64,000 bases of DNA from CBDBEU01 sp965204565 (GTDB taxonomy: Bacteria; Pseudomonadota; Alphaproteobacteria; Rhizobiales; TMED25): the NCBI GenBank assembly GCA_965204565.1, contig CBDBEU010000005.1:124001-188000 (forward strand), written 5' to 3'. Both the position numbers and the translations under genes were made by a program. The notes under the pieces were generated by a model. The model was not told the DNA's origin, did no database searches, and saw only the letters and a program-made list of their open reading frames with translations. This document shows, piece after piece, positions 8,821 through 17,555 of this stretch. Position 1 is the stretch's first letter; every line of letters starts with the position of its first letter.

Positions 8821-9945
8821 TCAATCCGCATCATCGATGCCGCGCTGCCAACCCTCACGGATTTCGGCCATGGTGTCGCGCAAGGCGCCAGTGGCAATGG
8901 CGGCGCGCAGGCGTGCCATCAACTCCTGGTAATAGGCGACATTGGCGGTGGTCAGTAGCATCGAGCCCAAAATCTCGCCGGCGCGGAACAGATGGTGCAG
9001 ATAGGCGCGCGACACCGCGGCAGCCTCGCTACTGCCTTCTGCGTCCAGCGGCCGGTTGTCCTCGGCAAAGCGCGCATTCTTGAGATTGATGCGGCCGCGG
9101 CTGGTAAACGCCTGGCCATGGCGGCCCGAGCGTGTCGGCATAACGCAGTCGAACATGTCAATACCCAGCGCCACCGCTTCGATGATGTCCTCAGGCGTTC
9201 CAACGCCCATCAGATAGCGCGGGCGATGATCGGGCATATGGGGGATTGTGACCTCGATGGTCTCCAGCATCAGCTCGTGGCCCTCGCCGACCGCAAGCCC
9301 GCCAATGGCCAACCCGTCAAAGTCGAGCGTCGACAGCGCCGTGGCCGAGGCCTGGCGCAGATGCGCATAGGTGCCACCCTGAACGATACCGAACTGCGCG
9401 TGTCCCGGCACCGCCTCAAAGGCGGATTTGGAGCGCTCGGCCCAGCGCATGGAAAGCTCCATGGCGCGGCGCGCTTCGGCCTCCTCGGCCGGCCAAGGAA
9501 TGCACTCATCGAGCACCATGTGAATGTCGGACCCGATCAGGTGCTGGATCTCCATTGAGCGCTCGGGGCTGAGGAAATGCTCCGCCCCGTTAATATGGGA
9601 GCGGAAGTTCACGCCCTCATCGGTGATGGTGCGCAGCTTGGCCAGCGACATCACCTGAAAGCCGCCGGAATCGGTGAGGATCGGATGCGGCCAGCCCATG
9701 AACCGATGCAGGCCGCCAAGGCGCGCCAGCCGCTCGGCGCCTGGGCGCAGCATCAGATGATAGGTGTTGCCGAGAATGATGTCGGCGCCGGCGGCGCGCA
9801 CATCATCGGCGAACATCGCCTTGACCGTGCCGGCGGTGCCGACCGGCATGAAGGCGGGCGTGCGAACCGGTCCGCGCCCGAGTTTCAACTCGCCGGTGCG
9901 GGCGGCGGCGTCGCGCGCGTTGATGGTGTAGCTGACCGCACTCAC
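8821..9945 (-). CDS. tgt: tRNA-guanine (queuine) transglycosylase
   Basis: Exchanges guanine 34 in GUN anticodons for preQ1 during queuosine synthesis. The 374-residue TIM-barrel protein shows the active-site segments ILTDSGGFQVMSL, the GIVQGGTY loop, YLMGVGTPEDI and FDCVMPTR with the nucleophilic Asp. The usual zinc site (CxCxxC followed by SRAYLHH) is abnormal: the His segment SRAYLHHL is kept but the cysteine stretch reads AEGSSEAAAV with no cysteine. The start codon overlaps the last four bases of queA (ATGA arrangement), so the two are cotranscribed. Function is very likely, but metal binding in this copy is uncertain. Confidence 0.92.
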   Translation of the reverse strand: MSAVSYTINARDAAARTGELKLGRGPVRTPAFMPVGTAGTVKAMFADDVRAAGADIILGNTYHLMLRPGAERLARLGGLHRFMGWPHPILTDSGGFQVMSLAKLRTITDEGVNFRSHINGAEHFLSPERSMEIQHLIGSDIHMVLDECIPWPAEEAEARRAMELSMRWAERSKSAFEAVPGHAQFGIVQGGTYAHLRQASATALSTLDFDGLAIGGLAVGEGHELMLETIEVTIPHMPDHRPRYLMGVGTPEDIIEAVALGIDMFDCVMPTRSGRHGQAFTSRGRINLKNARFAEDNRPLDAEGSSEAAAVSRAYLHHLFRAGEILGSMLLTTANVAYYQELMARLRAAIATGALRDTMAEIREGWQRGIDDAD

Positions 9946-11018
9946 GGTGCGCGCTCCAGAAGGCAGGCATCGCCATAGGAATAAAAGCGGTAGCGTTTTT
10001 CAATGGCATGGGCGTAGGCGCGCTTCATGCGCTCAAGACCGCAAAAAGCCGCGACCAGCATGAACAGGGTCGAACGCGGCAGGTGAAAATTGGTGAGCAG
10101 CATGTCCACGGCGCGGAAGCGGTATCCCGGCGTGATAAAGATGCCGGTGCGGCCTTGAAACGGCTGGAGCCTGCCATCTTCATCGGCGGCTGCTTCCAGA
10201 AGGCGAAGCGAGGTGGTGCCGACCGCGACCACGCGCCCTCCCCCCGCGAGCGCTTCATTCAGCGCCTCGGCGGTGGGCGCATCAAGGCTGCCCCATTCCT
10301 CGTGCATGACATGGTCTTGAGTATCACCCGCCTTGACCGGCAGGAAGGTGCCGGCGCCGACATGCAGGGTGAGCCGGTGAATGGCAATGCCGGTGGCATC
10401 AAGCTGCCGGGCCAATTGATCTGTAAAATGTAGCCCGGCGGTGGGCGCTGCGACGGCGCCCGGCTGGGCCGCGAACATGGTCTGATAGTCGTCGCGGTCG
10501 GCCGCCTCGACAGCGCGCTTTGAGCCGATATAGGGCGGCAGCGGCGGTACGCCGACCATGTCGATCCAGCGGTCGAGTTCGGGAGATGAAAGCTCAAAGG
10601 CGAGCGTGACCAGCCCGCCCTCGCCGCGCTCGACGACACGGGCTTCAAGAATGCCCTGATCGCATGCCGCACCGCCCACCCCGAAACTGATCAGGTCGCC
10701 CGGGTGCAGGCGCTTGGCCGGGCGCGCCAGCGCCAGCCAGCGTGAGGCATCCAGCGCTTCAAGCAGATTGACCGAGACATTGGCGCTGACGCCATTGCGC
10801 TCCCGGGCACCGCTTAGCGCCGCGGCCATGACCTTTGTGTCATTGACCACCAGCACATCTTGCGGCAGCAACAACTCCGGCAGGTCCACGACCTGGCGGT
10901 CCTGGAAAGCCCCCTCGCCCGTCGGCACCACCAGCATGCGCGCGGTATCACGCGGGCGCGCCGGATGCAGCGCGATCAGCGTCTCGTCGAAGTCGAAGTC
11001 AAACTCGTCGACGCGCAC
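9942..11018 (-). CDS. queA: S-adenosylmethionine:tRNA ribosyltransferase-isomerase
   Basis: Transfers the ribosyl moiety of SAM to preQ1-modified tRNA, giving epoxyqueuosine. The 358-residue protein has the family features: DFDFDETLIALHPARPRD near the start, VLVVNDTKVMAAAL, PLPPYI, AAPTAGLHFT and HVGAGTFLPVK, then the C-terminal LLTNFHLPRSTLFMLVAAF. It is immediately upstream of tgt with a four-base overlap, so both enzymes act in succession on the same tRNA. The peptidyl-prolyl isomerase gene ends 19 bases upstream on the same strand. Confidence 0.96.
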   Translation of the reverse strand: MRVDEFDFDFDETLIALHPARPRDTARMLVVPTGEGAFQDRQVVDLPELLLPQDVLVVNDTKVMAAALSGARERNGVSANVSVNLLEALDASRWLALARPAKRLHPGDLISFGVGGAACDQGILEARVVERGEGGLVTLAFELSSPELDRWIDMVGVPPLPPYIGSKRAVEAADRDDYQTMFAAQPGAVAAPTAGLHFTDQLARQLDATGIAIHRLTLHVGAGTFLPVKAGDTQDHVMHEEWGSLDAPTAEALNEALAGGGRVVAVGTTSLRLLEAAADEDGRLQPFQGRTGIFITPGYRFRAVDMLLTNFHLPRSTLFMLVAAFCGLERMKRAYAHAIEKRYRFYSYGDACLLERAP

Positions 11019-11037
11019 CGGCGCAGCGCCGCCAATT

Positions 11038-11580
11038 CTATCCGTCTACGTCGGCGGCGACTTTCACCTCGATGATGCGGTCGGGATCGACCGGCGGTTC
11101 GCCGCGCTTGATGGCGTCGACATGCTCCATGCCATCGACCACATTTCCCCAGACCGTGTACTGGCTATTGAGGAAGGAGGCCTCGTCAAAGCCGATGAAG
11201 AACTGGCTGTTGGCGGAGTTGGGATCGCTGGTGCGGGCAGCGCCGATGGTGCCGCGCACATAGGGCTCGTTTGAAAATTCAGCCGGAAGATCGGGATAGT
11301 TCGAGCCGCCGCTGCCGGTTCCGGTGGGATCACCGGTCTGGGCCATGAAACCGTCGATTACACGGTGAAAGACGATGCCGTCGTAAAAGCCTTCGCGGGT
11401 GAGCAGCTTGATCCTCTCAACATGCTGGGGCGCAAGGTCGGGTCTGAGCTGAATGGTAACGCGGCCATCCTTGAGCTGCATGTACAGTGTGTTTTCAGGA
11501 TCGAGCTGTTGCGCCGTGGCGTCCGGTGCGGCGGCCATTGCGAGCACAGCAGAAAACGTCGCAACCAGAAGGGTTTCCAT
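11038..11580 (-). CDS. exported cyclophilin-type peptidyl-prolyl cis-trans isomerase
   Basis: Cyclophilin that isomerises Xaa-Pro bonds; the N-terminal hydrophobic stretch ending ...APDATAQQ indicates export to the periplasm. Active-site motifs are FYDGIVFHRVIDGFMAQTGD, GTGSGG, SNSQFFI-like ANSQFFIGF and the VWGNVVDGM segment. Start ATG 11580 has AAGGACAC upstream; an ATG five codons earlier lacks a site. 180 residues, a usual size for the small bacterial form. It precedes queA-tgt in the same direction, as in many alphaproteobacteria, and follows coaD with a 25-base gap, so coaD-ppi-queA-tgt may be one operon. Confidence 0.92.
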   Translation of the reverse strand: METLLVATFSAVLAMAAAPDATAQQLDPENTLYMQLKDGRVTIQLRPDLAPQHVERIKLLTREGFYDGIVFHRVIDGFMAQTGDPTGTGSGGSNYPDLPAEFSNEPYVRGTIGAARTSDPNSANSQFFIGFDEASFLNSQYTVWGNVVDGMEHVDAIKRGEPPVDPDRIIEVKVAADVDG

Positions 11581-11605
11581 CGTGTGTCCTTTCAATATCG
11601 AAAAA

Positions 11606-12103
11606 TCAGCGCCCTAGCGCGGCCCGCATGGCACGCACGCTTGATGACGGAACAAACGGCGCCACATCACCGCCCATTGCGGCAATCTGGCGCACCAGCG
11701 TGGAGGAAATGAAGCTGACATGGGCAGATGCGGCGAGAAACACAGTTTCGACATCGCCGGCCATTGTGCGGTTCATCTGGCTCATGCGCATCTCATGGTC
11801 GAAATCCGAGCCATCGCGGATACCGCGGATCAGCGTCGCCGCACCGGCCTGGCGCGCAGCATCGGCCACCAGAGCGGCGAACGAGACGACTTCAAGACTT
11901 GCGCCCGCAGCTTTGGCCAGCGGCCCGGCCACCTCCTCGATCAGGGCAAGCCTCACCTCAAGGGTGAGCAGCGGCTTCTTGCCGTGATGAACACCAACAC
12001 CAACCACCAGCCGGTCGAACTGCGCCACCGCCCGCTCGATGATATCGAGATGACCGTTGGTCAGCGGGTCGAAACTTCCCGGATAAAAGGCGGAACGTGT
12101 CAT
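11606..12103 (-). CDS. coaD: phosphopantetheine adenylyltransferase
   Basis: Joins ATP and 4'-phosphopantetheine to give dephospho-CoA. The 165-residue nucleotidyltransferase has the family start TRSAFYPGSFDPLTNGHLD with the T/HxGH-type motif, VGVGVHHGKKPLLT, IRGIRDGSDFDHEM and the ISSTLVR signature. ATG 12103 was chosen because the family begins here; the long upstream extension in the same frame is rich in Arg/Pro and unlike any CoaD. gyrA lies 208 bases upstream on the same strand, with no gene between. Confidence 0.96.
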   Translation of the reverse strand: MTRSAFYPGSFDPLTNGHLDIIERAVAQFDRLVVGVGVHHGKKPLLTLEVRLALIEEVAGPLAKAAGASLEVVSFAALVADAARQAGAATLIRGIRDGSDFDHEMRMSQMNRTMAGDVETVFLAASAHVSFISSTLVRQIAAMGGDVAPFVPSSSVRAMRAALGR

Positions 12104-12311
12104 GGCATCGGGACATAGGCGACGTTTTGGGCGCTGGCAAGTCCTGTTGCCGGCAGGGGCCCCCGCAACAATGTTTGAACGCGGGGTTAGTGGCTCAGGC
12201 ACTGCGGCTCGTTTTTGGTGGCGCATGGGTGAGATTCTCAGCCGCTGAGCCCGGGTTTCACGACTCGGCCTGATCGTCCGGACCAGCCTAATCATCCGGC
12301 CCAGCTTCGCC

Positions 12312-15080
12312 TTACAGATCGGGGCCATCCGGTGCGCCGTCGTTGCCGTCACCGCCGCCTTCATCGTCATCGTCAGGTCCGCCGACGAGATCGCTCAGCC
12401 GTTCGACCGAGACCACACGTTCATCATCACCGATGTCGAAGACGCGCACGCCTTGCGTCGAGCGCGCGGCGATGCGCACACCATCGATCGGACAGCGAAT
12501 AAGCTGGCCGCCATCGGTCACCAGCATGATCTGATCATCGGCCTCTACCGGGAAGGAGGCGGCAACGGAGCCGTTGCGGTCATTCACCACCATGGCGATG
12601 ATGCCTTTGCCGCCGCGTCCGGAGGTGCGGTACTCGTAAGATGAGGTGCGCTTGCCAAAACCGTTTTCGGAGATGGTGAGCACAAATTCTTCCGCCGCGC
12701 TCATCTGTGCATAACGCTCCTGCGCCAGCGTGGTTTGGCTTGCCGCCTCTTCTTCCTCGACAATCCCGGCACCGGCATCATCGCCCTCGCTCATGCCGCG
12801 CACCACACGGCTCATCTTGAGGAAGGTGACGCGCTCATCCGGCGTTGCATCGAAATGGCGCAGGATGGTCATCGAAATCACCCTGTCACCCTTGCCGAGG
12901 CTGACGCCGCGTACGCCGGTTGACGTGCGGCCGGCAAATACGCGCACTTCGGGAACCTGGAAGCGGACGCACTGGCCGGCAGCGGTGGTCAACAGAATGT
13001 CGTGCAGTTCCGAACAGGTCTCGACCCCGACAATGGCGTCGTCGCCCTCAAGCTTCATGGCGATTTTGCCATTGGAGCGCACATCGACGAAATTGGATAG
13101 CTTGTTGCGTCGCACCTTGCCCGCGACGGTGGCCAACATGACGAACAGCTTGTCCCAGTTGGTCGCGTCCTCGGGCAGCGGCATGATGGTGGTGATCCAC
13201 TCGCCTTCAGCCAGCGGCAGGATGTTGACCATCGACTTGCCGCGCGATTGCGGCGTGCTAACCGGCAGGCGCCAGACCTTGAGCTTGTAGACCATGCCGG
13301 TGGAGGAAAAGAACAGGATCGGCGTGTGGGTATTGGCAACAAACAGCTTGGCGACGAAATCCTCATCGCGCGTCGCCATGCCGGCGCGCCCCTTGCCGCC
13401 GCGGCGCTGGGCGCGGTAAGTTGACAGCGGTACGCGCTTGATGTAGCCGCGGTGCGACACGGTGACGACCATGTCCTCGCGCTGGATCAGGTCTTCATCC
13501 TCAACCCCGAACTCGGCATCGGTGATCTCGGCGCGGCGCGGGGTGGCGAATTCGTCGCGCACCGCCACCATTTCATCGCGAATGATCGAAACCAGACGCT
13601 CGCGGCTCCTCAGGATCGCGAGATAATCCTCAATCTCCAAACCGATGGTGTTCAGCTCATCGGCGATTTCATCGCGGCCAAGGGCGGTCAGGCGTTGCAG
13701 GCGAAGATCGAGAATGGCCTGCGCCTGGGCGCGTGACAGACGGTAGGTGCCATCATCGGCCACCTTGTGGCGCGGGTCGGCAATCAGCTCGACCAGGGGG
13801 GCGACATCGCGCGCCGGCCAGGCACGCTCCATCAATTGCTCGCGTGCGGTCGCCGGATCGGGCGCACGGCGGATCAGTGCGATCACCTCGTCAATATTGG
13901 CGACCGCAATGGCAAGGCCAACCAGCACATGGGCGCGGTCGCGGGCCTTGCCAAGCAGGAACTTGGTGCGACTGGTGATCACTTCCTCGCGGAAGTTGTT
14001 GAAGGCGCTGAGCATCTGGCGCAGCGTCAACTGCTCAGGCCGGCCACCGTTGAGCGCCACCATGTTGCAGCCGAAGGAGGACTGTAGCTGGGTGAACCGG
14101 TAGAGCTGGTTGAGAATGATCTCAGCCTCGGAGTCGCGTTTGAGCTCAATCACTACGCGCATACCGTCGCGGTCGGATTCATCCCTGATATCGGCAATGC
14201 CCTCGATCCGCTTTTCGCGCACCAGCTCAGCGATCTTTTCGATCATCAAGGCCTTGTTGACCTGATAGGGGATCTCGGAGATGATGATCGCTTCGCGGTC
14301 CTTGCGGATGGTCTCCACGCTCGCACGCCCGCGCATCACGACCGAGCCGCGGCCGGTGAGATAGGCCGAGCGGATGCCTGAGCGGCCAAGGATCATGCCG
14401 GCGGTGGGGAAATCCGGGCCCGGCACCAGCTCCAGCAAGCGCTCGTCGCTGAGATTGGGGTCTTCGAGCATGGCAATGGCAGCGTTGCACACCTCGCCCA
14501 GATTGTGCGGCGGAATATTGGTCGCCATGCCAACGGCGATGCCGCCAGCACCATTGGCCAAAAGGTTGGGAAAGCGCGCGGGCAGCACCTGTGGCTCGGT
14601 GATGCGCCCGTCATAATTGTCCTGATAATCGACAGTGTCCTTGTCGATATCCTCAAGCAGGGAGCCGGTGACTTTCTCAAGCCGGCATTCGGTGTAGCGC
14701 ATGGCTGCGGGCGGGTCGCCATCGACCGAGCCGAAATTGCCCTGGCCTTCAATCAGTGGCAGACGCATGGAAAAATGCTGCGCCATGCGCACCAGCGCAT
14801 CGTAAATCGCCTGGTCGCCATGGGGATGGTATTTGCCCATGACCTCGCCGACGACGCCGGCCGCCTTGCGGTAGGATTTGTTCCACTCCATGCCCATTTC
14901 GTGCATGGCATAGAGAATGCGGCGATGAACGGGCTTCAGACCGTCGCGCGCATCGGGCAGCGCGCGCGCGACAATCACGCTCATGGCGTAGTCGAGATAA
15001 GACCGGCCCATCTCGGTCTCGATGGCGATTTGGCTCAAATCGCCGAGGTGAGGACCGTCACCGGTGGTATCGTCTGCCAA
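12312..15080 (-). CDS. gyrA: DNA gyrase subunit A
   Basis: Breaks and rejoins DNA during negative supercoiling with GyrB. The 922-residue protein has the winged-helix and tower domains with the catalytic Tyr in AAMRYTE, and the C-terminal beta-pinwheel with a GyrA-box-like QRRGGKGRAG (about residue 560). A very acidic tail (DDDDEGGGDGNDGAP) follows, as in other alphaproteobacteria. The quinolone-determining segment reads HGDQAIYDALVRM, so the position of E. coli Ser83 is Gln while Asp87 is kept. ATG 15080 is the family start. Confidence 0.97.
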   Translation of the reverse strand: MADDTTGDGPHLGDLSQIAIETEMGRSYLDYAMSVIVARALPDARDGLKPVHRRILYAMHEMGMEWNKSYRKAAGVVGEVMGKYHPHGDQAIYDALVRMAQHFSMRLPLIEGQGNFGSVDGDPPAAMRYTECRLEKVTGSLLEDIDKDTVDYQDNYDGRITEPQVLPARFPNLLANGAGGIAVGMATNIPPHNLGEVCNAAIAMLEDPNLSDERLLELVPGPDFPTAGMILGRSGIRSAYLTGRGSVVMRGRASVETIRKDREAIIISEIPYQVNKALMIEKIAELVREKRIEGIADIRDESDRDGMRVVIELKRDSEAEIILNQLYRFTQLQSSFGCNMVALNGGRPEQLTLRQMLSAFNNFREEVITSRTKFLLGKARDRAHVLVGLAIAVANIDEVIALIRRAPDPATAREQLMERAWPARDVAPLVELIADPRHKVADDGTYRLSRAQAQAILDLRLQRLTALGRDEIADELNTIGLEIEDYLAILRSRERLVSIIRDEMVAVRDEFATPRRAEITDAEFGVEDEDLIQREDMVVTVSHRGYIKRVPLSTYRAQRRGGKGRAGMATRDEDFVAKLFVANTHTPILFFSSTGMVYKLKVWRLPVSTPQSRGKSMVNILPLAEGEWITTIMPLPEDATNWDKLFVMLATVAGKVRRNKLSNFVDVRSNGKIAMKLEGDDAIVGVETCSELHDILLTTAAGQCVRFQVPEVRVFAGRTSTGVRGVSLGKGDRVISMTILRHFDATPDERVTFLKMSRVVRGMSEGDDAGAGIVEEEEAASQTTLAQERYAQMSAAEEFVLTISENGFGKRTSSYEYRTSGRGGKGIIAMVVNDRNGSVAASFPVEADDQIMLVTDGGQLIRCPIDGVRIAARSTQGVRVFDIGDDERVVSVERLSDLVGGPDDDDEGGGDGNDGAPDGPDL

Positions 15081-15319
15081 GACCAGTTTCCATGTTTACG
15101 CTAGTGTTTGCCGGGAAATACAGGCGCCCAGCGAATCAGCTTGGAATTTGCATTATTGCACAGATGCAATATCGGGTTTTGAGGGCCGTACCGCAAGCGC
15201 GGCAACAACACTTTGGCAGTGCTTTTCAATGGTTTTGGCGCTTTTGCGGCGCCGGGCTACGAACGCAGCGGAATTTGCTGCTAGAGTTGGAAAGATTACG
15301 CAGACAGGAGCGCGGATTT

Positions 15320-15856
15320 ATGAGTCGAGCGGCAGTCGGAATGGCGATCCGGACAGTGTTCTGGGCGGGAATCTGGGCAGGCGTGCTGGGGCTTGCCGCA
15401 CCGCATGCGCTGGCACAGCAAAACGGGCCTAGAGACGCGCCACCGCAAGTTTCGCCTGGCACGCCGCCGGTCGAAATTTCAGACCCGGACGGGCTGATCA
15501 AGGAGTTCGAGACGTTGATCGGCGAAAAGCGCATGGACGATCTGTTCGTGGCGCTGATCCGGGCGGCCAATCTTACCCATCCGATCAAGAATATCGACCC
15601 CAAGGCGCTCAGGCGCATCGGCCACAATCTGCTGGGCTTGTTTCTGGAGACCGAGCAGATCCACTATGTCGACCGGGTGCGCGACGAAAGCTTTGGCACC
15701 TCGCTCAGAAGCGCGGTGATCCTAGTCTATACCTCGCGCGACCGCTGGATCTATTTCACCCTGGTGCTGAAGCGCGGCGCGGTGGGCTGGCAGGTGACCA
15801 AATTCGACTACACGGTCGACCGCTTCGATCTGTTCCATGAGCAAAAGCCGGAGTAG
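15320..15856 (+). CDS. exported protein of unknown function
   Basis: 178 residues starting at ATG 15320 with an AGGAG site ten bases upstream. The N-terminus (residues 1-33) is a clear signal peptide ending in HALAQQ, followed by a Pro-rich linker and a compact alpha/beta domain of about 120 residues with ETLIGEKRMDDLF, HNLLGLFLETEQIHYVDRV, SLRSAVILVYTSRDRWIYFTL and a Trp/Phe-rich end. I do not recognise the family. The length and layout suggest a small periplasmic ligand-binding or NTF2-like fold, but that is speculation. It stands alone, divergent from gyrA. Confidence 0.8.
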   Translation: MSRAAVGMAIRTVFWAGIWAGVLGLAAPHALAQQNGPRDAPPQVSPGTPPVEISDPDGLIKEFETLIGEKRMDDLFVALIRAANLTHPIKNIDPKALRRIGHNLLGLFLETEQIHYVDRVRDESFGTSLRSAVILVYTSRDRWIYFTLVLKRGAVGWQVTKFDYTVDRFDLFHEQKPE

Positions 15857-15893
15857 CCGTGCCGAAGTGACAAAGCCCAAATGCGCCGGAGCC

Positions 15894-16208
15894 CTAGCCC
15901 GAAAGCACCTTTCTCATTTCCACCTTGTTGCCCTGCCGACCGATTTCCACCCAGCCATTGCGCGCATAAAGGCCGATGGTCTCGAGCATTTGCACATGGG
16001 TGGAAATCTGCATCTCGGAAAATCCATGGCCGCGGGTCTCGCTTTCGGCAACCCACACGTCATTTTCGCTGATTTGCCCGGCGCCATCGGCCGACATGTC
16101 GGGCAGATCGCCGATGTGCGCGGCATAGTGCGCATAGGCTGCATCGAGACACGCGCCAATGCCATCAGCATCGGCGATAGTGGCTTTGCGTATTGTGCAA
16201 TCGATCAT
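15894..16208 (-). pseudogene. GNAT-family acetyltransferase lacking its acetyl-CoA core
   Basis: The first third is GNAT-like (TIRKATIADADGIGACLDAAY, then VWVAESE) and the last third too (FSEMQISTHVQMLETIGLYARNGW, then KVEMRKVL). The middle of the domain, which should carry the Q/RxxGxG/A acetyl-CoA loop and beta4-alpha3, is missing: VWVAESETRG runs straight into HGFSEM. The reading frame is kept, so the gene would still give a 104-residue product instead of about 150. Without the cofactor loop an acetyltransferase is unlikely; I treat it as a pseudogene by in-frame deletion. Confidence 0.65.
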
Positions 16209-16313
16209 GCTATACCTGCCTCTGATCAGATAGCAATGCGTCGAACTGAATGCACCGCCATGCGCCACGCCGGCCATGGCTGCGGCGCCCCGGCGGCTGT
16301 CAGCCAAAAGCCG

Positions 16314-16790
16314 CTAGAACGGAATCTCGTCGTCAAATTCCTTGGCGCCGGCGCCGGCCTTCTCGCGCGGCTCGTCCATCGGCGCGCCAGAGCCGAAATC
16401 GCTGCCGCTTTGGAAGTCCGACGCGCCGCCGCCCTCGCGCCTGCCATCGAGCATGGTCAGCGTCGAGTTGAAATTCTGCAGCACCACTTCGGTGATGTAG
16501 CGGTCCTGGCCCGACTGGTCCTCCCATTTGCGGGTTTGCAGCTGACCCTCGACATAGACCTTTGAGCCCTTCTTCAGATATTGCTCGGCAATCCGGCACA
16601 GCCCTTCGGAAAAGATCACCACCCGGTGCCATTCGGTGCGCTCGCGCCGCTCACCGGAATTCTTGTCGCGCCAACTCTCGGTGGTCGCCAGCCGCAGATT
16701 GGCGATCGGGCGCCCGTCCTGGGTGCGCCTGATTTCGGGATCGGCGCCGAGATTGCCGATCAGAATGACCTTGTTGACGCTGCCTGCCAT
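16314..16790 (-). CDS. ssb: single-stranded DNA-binding protein
   Basis: Tetrameric OB-fold protein that coats single-stranded DNA in replication, repair and recombination. The 158-residue protein has the OB domain (VNKVILIGNLGADPEIR to about residue 112), with TEWHRVVIFSEGL and YVEGQLQTRKWEDQ. A short Gly/Asp-rich linker leads to the terminal DDEIPF, the acidic tip that binds partner proteins. It is divergent from the acetyltransferase-uvrA pair across an intergenic region holding a LexA-type box at 16920, consistent with SOS control of ssb or uvrA in this group. Confidence 0.97.
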   Translation of the reverse strand: MAGSVNKVILIGNLGADPEIRRTQDGRPIANLRLATTESWRDKNSGERRERTEWHRVVIFSEGLCRIAEQYLKKGSKVYVEGQLQTRKWEDQSGQDRYITEVVLQNFNSTLTMLDGRREGGGASDFQSGSDFGSGAPMDEPREKAGAGAKEFDDEIPF

Positions 16791-16919
16791 GTCCGCCGCT
16801 CCCTGCTCCGTTGCCGTATCACCTGTTCGCTGGCCCCGACACTAGCCGAACCGGCTTGTCGCGACCATCTGTGCCGCAGCCCCATCCACAGCTGTGGAAC
16901 GGCTTGTGAAAAACTAAAT

Positions 16920-16934
16920 GTTCACATAATGTTC
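16920..16934. promoter_or_regulatory. LexA (SOS) operator, GTTC-N7-GTTC
   Basis: The sequence GTTCACATAATGTTC matches exactly the alphaproteobacterial SOS-box pattern of two GTTC direct repeats separated by seven bases. It lies 130 bases from the ssb start and 46 bases upstream of the acetyltransferase gene that leads into uvrA, a known SOS regulon member. Position and match are seen directly; binding by LexA is inferred from the family rule. Confidence 0.8.
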
Positions 16935-16979
16935 TTTTGTTTGTGAGTCAATTCCCATCAGGCCACAGGATCAACGCCC

Positions 16980-17546
16980 ATGCCGCAAATCGCCACAAAG
17001 AGGCTCTATATGCGCCCCTACCGCAAGAGCGAGCATCATCTGATGCATGCGCTGATTGCTGATCCGCGCGTCACCTTCTGGCGTAAGCACCCGATATCGG
17101 TTGAGGAAACACGCGCCATATTTGAAAAGAAGCTCGGCCTCCAGGAACAGGGCCTTGGCTGGTGGGCGGTATTTCTCAACGATCAGGTGGGGCCAGACGG
17201 GGCGCCGGTGTTTGTCGGCCAAGTGATTTTGCAACCACTTGAAAGAAGTGATGAAATCGAGATCGGCTGGCATTTTGTTCCCGAATTCTGGGGCAATGGC
17301 TATGCCAGCGAGGCGGCACGGGCGCTGCTCGTCCATGCCTTCGCGCAGATGGAACTGGAGCGTGTCGTGGCGCTGTCGCTACCGGAAAACGATCGATCGA
17401 TCGGCGTTATTCACAGGCTGGGCCTGAAAGAAGGGCCCGAGACAATTCACGCGGAGACTCCGCATCGCTATTTTGTCTGCGACTTTGTCAGTGACCACGG
17501 CCAGCTTGGCGCACAATCCGCGCGCCTCAACACCGCCTTGGAGTAA
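16980..17546 (+). CDS. RimJ/RimL-type GNAT acetyltransferase
   Basis: GNAT enzyme of the RimJ/RimL group, which acetylates N-terminal or side-chain amines; the real substrate is unknown. The 188-residue protein opens with TKRLYMRPYRKSEHHLMHAL, then has VFVGQVILQPL, the motif A stretch EIGWHFVPEFWGNGYASEAARAL with the acetyl-CoA loop WGNGYAS, and LPENDRSIGVIHRLGL. ATG 16980 is the only sensible start. It ends nine bases before uvrA and starts just after the SOS box, so it is probably cotranscribed with uvrA under LexA. Confidence 0.85.
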   Translation: MPQIATKRLYMRPYRKSEHHLMHALIADPRVTFWRKHPISVEETRAIFEKKLGLQEQGLGWWAVFLNDQVGPDGAPVFVGQVILQPLERSDEIEIGWHFVPEFWGNGYASEAARALLVHAFAQMELERVVALSLPENDRSIGVIHRLGLKEGPETIHAETPHRYFVCDFVSDHGQLGAQSARLNTALE

Positions 17547-17555
17547 CGGGCGAAT

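Noticed and set aside
14505..15104. Plus-strand frame opposite the start of gyrA
   Set aside because: Shadow of gyrA without similarity to any protein family.
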